Below are positions 62,052 through 64,000 of a stretch of DNA of 64,000 nt, one piece after another (position 1 is the first letter of the stretch; every line of letters begins with the position of its first letter). Position numbers and translations under genes: made by a program. The notes under the pieces were generated by a model. It ran no database searches. It was not told the origin of the DNA and saw only the letters and a list, made by a program, of their open reading frames with translations. The DNA lies in assembly GCA_963704615.1 (NCBI GenBank), contig OY969923.1, positions 3,038,001 through 3,102,000 of the forward strand. Reading direction: 5' to 3'. Origin of the DNA: Bog-756 sp963704615 (lineage in GTDB: Bacteria > Actinomycetota > Acidimicrobiia > Acidimicrobiales > RAAP-2).

Positions 62052-64000
62052 TTGAGCTCAGGCACGACCTACCGCCACCTGTTCACCCCACTCCGTCTCG
62101 GGCCGGTGACCGTCCCCAACCGGATCGTCTTTTCGGCGCACCTGACCAACTACGCCGAGGACGGCCTGCCCACCGAACAGCACGCCGCTTATTACGCGGC
62201 CCGGGCCGAGGGAGGGGTGGGCCTGATCATCACCGAGGAACATTCGACCCACCCCACCGATTGGCCCTACGAAAAGCTCATCCACGGGTTCAATCCCGCT
62301 GTGGTGGGCGGGTACCGGCGCATCACCGAGCGTGTCCACGCCCACGATGTGCCCATCTTCGCCCAGATCAATCACAACGGCGGGCAGGCCTCCAGCATGT
62401 ACTCCCGCCTGCCGGTGTGGGCGCCCAGCCCGGTGCCCGATCCCCTGTTCCGAGAGGTGCCCAAGGCGGTCGAGGGGCACGAGATCGCCGAGATCATCGA
62501 CGGCTACGCCCTGGTCGCCCGCCACTGTCGGGACGGGGGATTCGACGGGATCGAGCTGCAGTGCTCCCACTCGTCGATCGTGCGGGGATTCCTGTCGGGG
62601 GCCACCAACAAACGCGACGACGACTATGGGGGATCCTTGGAGAACCGGTCGCGGCTCCTCCTCGAGATCGTGGACGCGGTGCGCAGCACCATCGGGAAGG
62701 GGCTGGCCCTCGGGGTACGGCTGTGTGGCGACGAGCTGATCGAGGGCGGAACCGACATCGACGACGCGGTGGCCGTCGCCCGGATGGTCGAGGCGACCGG
62801 TCAGATCGACTACATCAACACATCGATCGGTGTGGCCACCGCCACCCTCTACATGATCGAGGCCAGCATGCAGATCCCGCCCGGCTATGCCCTGTTCATC
62901 CCCAGCGCCATACGGGAAGCGGTGGATGTTCCGGTGATCGGCGTGGGCCGGTTCAAGGATCCGCGTCAGGCGGACCGGGCCCTGGTCGACGGGCTCTGCG
63001 ATCTGGTCGGCGTCGTGCGCGGTCAGATCGCCGACCCCGACTTCGCGGCCAAGGCGCGGTCGGGACACGCCACCGACATCCGCACCTGCCTGTCGTGCAA
63101 CCAGGAGTGCGTCGGCCGGATGGGCCTCAACCGATGGCTCGGCTGTATCGAGAACCCGCGCACGGGGCGAGAGTCCGCTCGCCTGCCGTCGCCCACCCGG
63201 CGGCGGACGGTGATGGTGGTGGGAGGCGGTCCCGGTGGCCTGCAGGCCGGGGTCACCGCGGCCGAGAACGGTCACCGGGTCATCCTCGTCGAGCGCCTCG
63301 ACCGTCTGGGTGGCCAGGTCCAGGTGGCGGCCTCGGTCCCCAGCCGGGCCGAGTTCCTCGACATCACCCGCAACCTGGCGGTGGCAGCCCGCCGGGTGGG
63401 GGTCGAACTGAGGACCGGGGTCAACGCCACGCCCGGTCTGGTCCAGTCGATCGCTCCCGACGTGGTCATCGTGGCCACCGGAGCCCGCCCGGCCCGACCG
63501 TGGTGGGCCGGTGACCATGCTCGTGTGGTCGACGTCCGCGACGTCCTCGAGGGTCGGGCCCACCCGGAGGGGCAGGTGGTGGTGGTCGACGAGCTCGGAT
63601 TCCACCAGGCGACCTCGGTGGCCGAGCTGCTGGCCGACCGGGGATGCCAGGTGGAGATCGTCACCAACGGCATGGTGGTGGGCCAGGACCTCGGAATCAC
63701 CCTGGACATGGAGACCTGGAACGTCAAGGCCCACGCCAAAGGGATCGGCCAGAGCGTGGACCTGGTACCGATGGGCGTGCGGGCGGCCGAGGACGGGCCC
63801 GGCGCTGGAGCAACCGACGGTCGGGTGGTCCTCACCCTGCAGCACCACCCGACCGGACGTGACCAGGAGCGCATCTGTGACTGGGTGGTGTGCTCCGTGC
63901 ACCAACAGCCCGAAGACGATCTGTGGCGCGCCCTGAAGGACGGGGCCATCCCCACCCACCGGATCGGCGACTGTCTCGCGCCGCGTCGGGCCCACGCCGC
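62052..64000 (+). CDS. Second FadH/OYE-family oxidoreductase, mycofactocin-associated (runs off window)
   Basis: At least 649 residues with no stop before the right edge. The start is probably TTG 62052 (after GAGGA about 12 nt upstream), giving SSGTTYRHLFTPLRLGPVTV, the OYE opening. OYE barrel features: QINHNGGQASSMYSR, GFDGIELQCSHSSIVRGFLS, NKRDDDYGGSLENR. [4Fe-4S] cysteines are in CLSCNQECVG and the following RWLGC (about 344–364); then the FAD/NAD domain VMVVGGGPGGLQAG. It is a clear paralogue of the product of 59232–61208. The gene is nearly complete; perhaps only a short C-terminus is missing. Confidence 0.88.
   Translation, partial: MSSGTTYRHLFTPLRLGPVTVPNRIVFSAHLTNYAEDGLPTEQHAAYYAARAEGGVGLIITEEHSTHPTDWPYEKLIHGFNPAVVGGYRRITERVHAHDVPIFAQINHNGGQASSMYSRLPVWAPSPVPDPLFREVPKAVEGHEIAEIIDGYALVARHCRDGGFDGIELQCSHSSIVRGFLSGATNKRDDDYGGSLENRSRLLLEIVDAVRSTIGKGLALGVRLCGDELIEGGTDIDDAVAVARMVEATGQIDYINTSIGVATATLYMIEASMQIPPGYALFIPSAIREAVDVPVIGVGRFKDPRQADRALVDGLCDLVGVVRGQIADPDFAAKARSGHATDIRTCLSCNQECVGRMGLNRWLGCIENPRTGRESARLPSPTRRRTVMVVGGGPGGLQAGVTAAENGHRVILVERLDRLGGQVQVAASVPSRAEFLDITRNLAVAARRVGVELRTGVNATPGLVQSIAPDVVIVATGARPARPWWAGDHARVVDVRDVLEGRAHPEGQVVVVDELGFHQATSVAELLADRGCQVEIVTNGMVVGQDLGITLDMETWNVKAHAKGIGQSVDLVPMGVRAAEDGPGAGATDGRVVLTLQHHPTGRDQERICDWVVCSVHQQPEDDLWRALKDGAIPTHRIGDCLAPRRAHA

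Noticed and set aside
62058..63995. 645-codon open frame on the minus strand
   Set aside because: Antisense to the second OYE reductase, which has intact FMN, Fe-S and FAD motifs on the plus strand.
1..64000. tRNA, rRNA or IS elements
   Set aside because: None was recognised on reading both strands; a covariance-model search was not possible here.

Overview
The window is high-GC, densely coded bacterial DNA of actinobacterial character. Evidence for this is GTG/TTG starts, 4-bp ATGA/GTGA overlaps, the ligA–mnmA–iscS neighbourhood, a leuA leader peptide, a mycofactocin (MFT) locus and an RpiB of the catalytic-Glu type. The combination fits Acidimicrobiia or a relative, but the taxon is an inference. 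No rRNA, tRNA, IS element, phage gene or CRISPR array was recognised.

Layout. 0–3 kb: a fragment of a Cys-rich protein, a PASTA Ser/Thr kinase gene broken by about a dozen frame changes, and a small secreted protein. 3–8 kb (minus strand): ligA, mnmA and iscS (DNA ligase, tRNA 2-thiolation, sulfur donor). 8–12 kb: an aldehyde dehydrogenase, an acyl-CoA ligase and an MFS exporter. 12–14.4 kb: a tiny membrane protein, a glycosyltransferase-like protein and a sulfotransferase. 14.5–19 kb: an apparent gamma-glutamyl-amine (PuuC/PuuD/PuuA-like) catabolic set with an SDR. 19–23.3 kb: two glycosyltransferases, a coiled-coil protein and a PlsC-type acyltransferase. 23.3–25.3 kb: leuA behind a Leu-codon attenuator. 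25.4–31.9 kb: an FGGY sugar kinase, ileS, an Fpg/Nei glycosylase and a GNAT. 32–35.6 kb: a sulfonate/nitrate-type ABC importer and an Rrf2 regulator, with an AT-rich inverted repeat upstream. 35.7–41 kb: a DHA2 exporter, a FadD-like ligase, two SRPBCC proteins and rpiB.

41–64 kb is the most interesting part. A TetR regulator that looks like MftR (minus strand, 41 kb) and the MFT precursor gene mftA (plus strand, 57.5 kb) each carry the same 29-bp upstream element (25/29 identical, same absolute orientation). They are separated by about 15 kb holding three large secreted surface proteins built from Gly-rich, Ig-like/He_PIG and IPT/TIG modules. In mycobacteria mftR and mftA are divergent neighbours. 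The simplest reading is that an ancestral mftR/mftA intergenic region was split by the surface-protein genes, leaving an operator copy at each edge.

mftA-mftB-mftC are followed directly by an OYE/FadH-type flavo-Fe-S reductase, an MFT-type SDR and a second OYE/FadH reductase that runs off the window. These look like MFT-dependent redox partners. mftD, mftE and mftF are not in the window.
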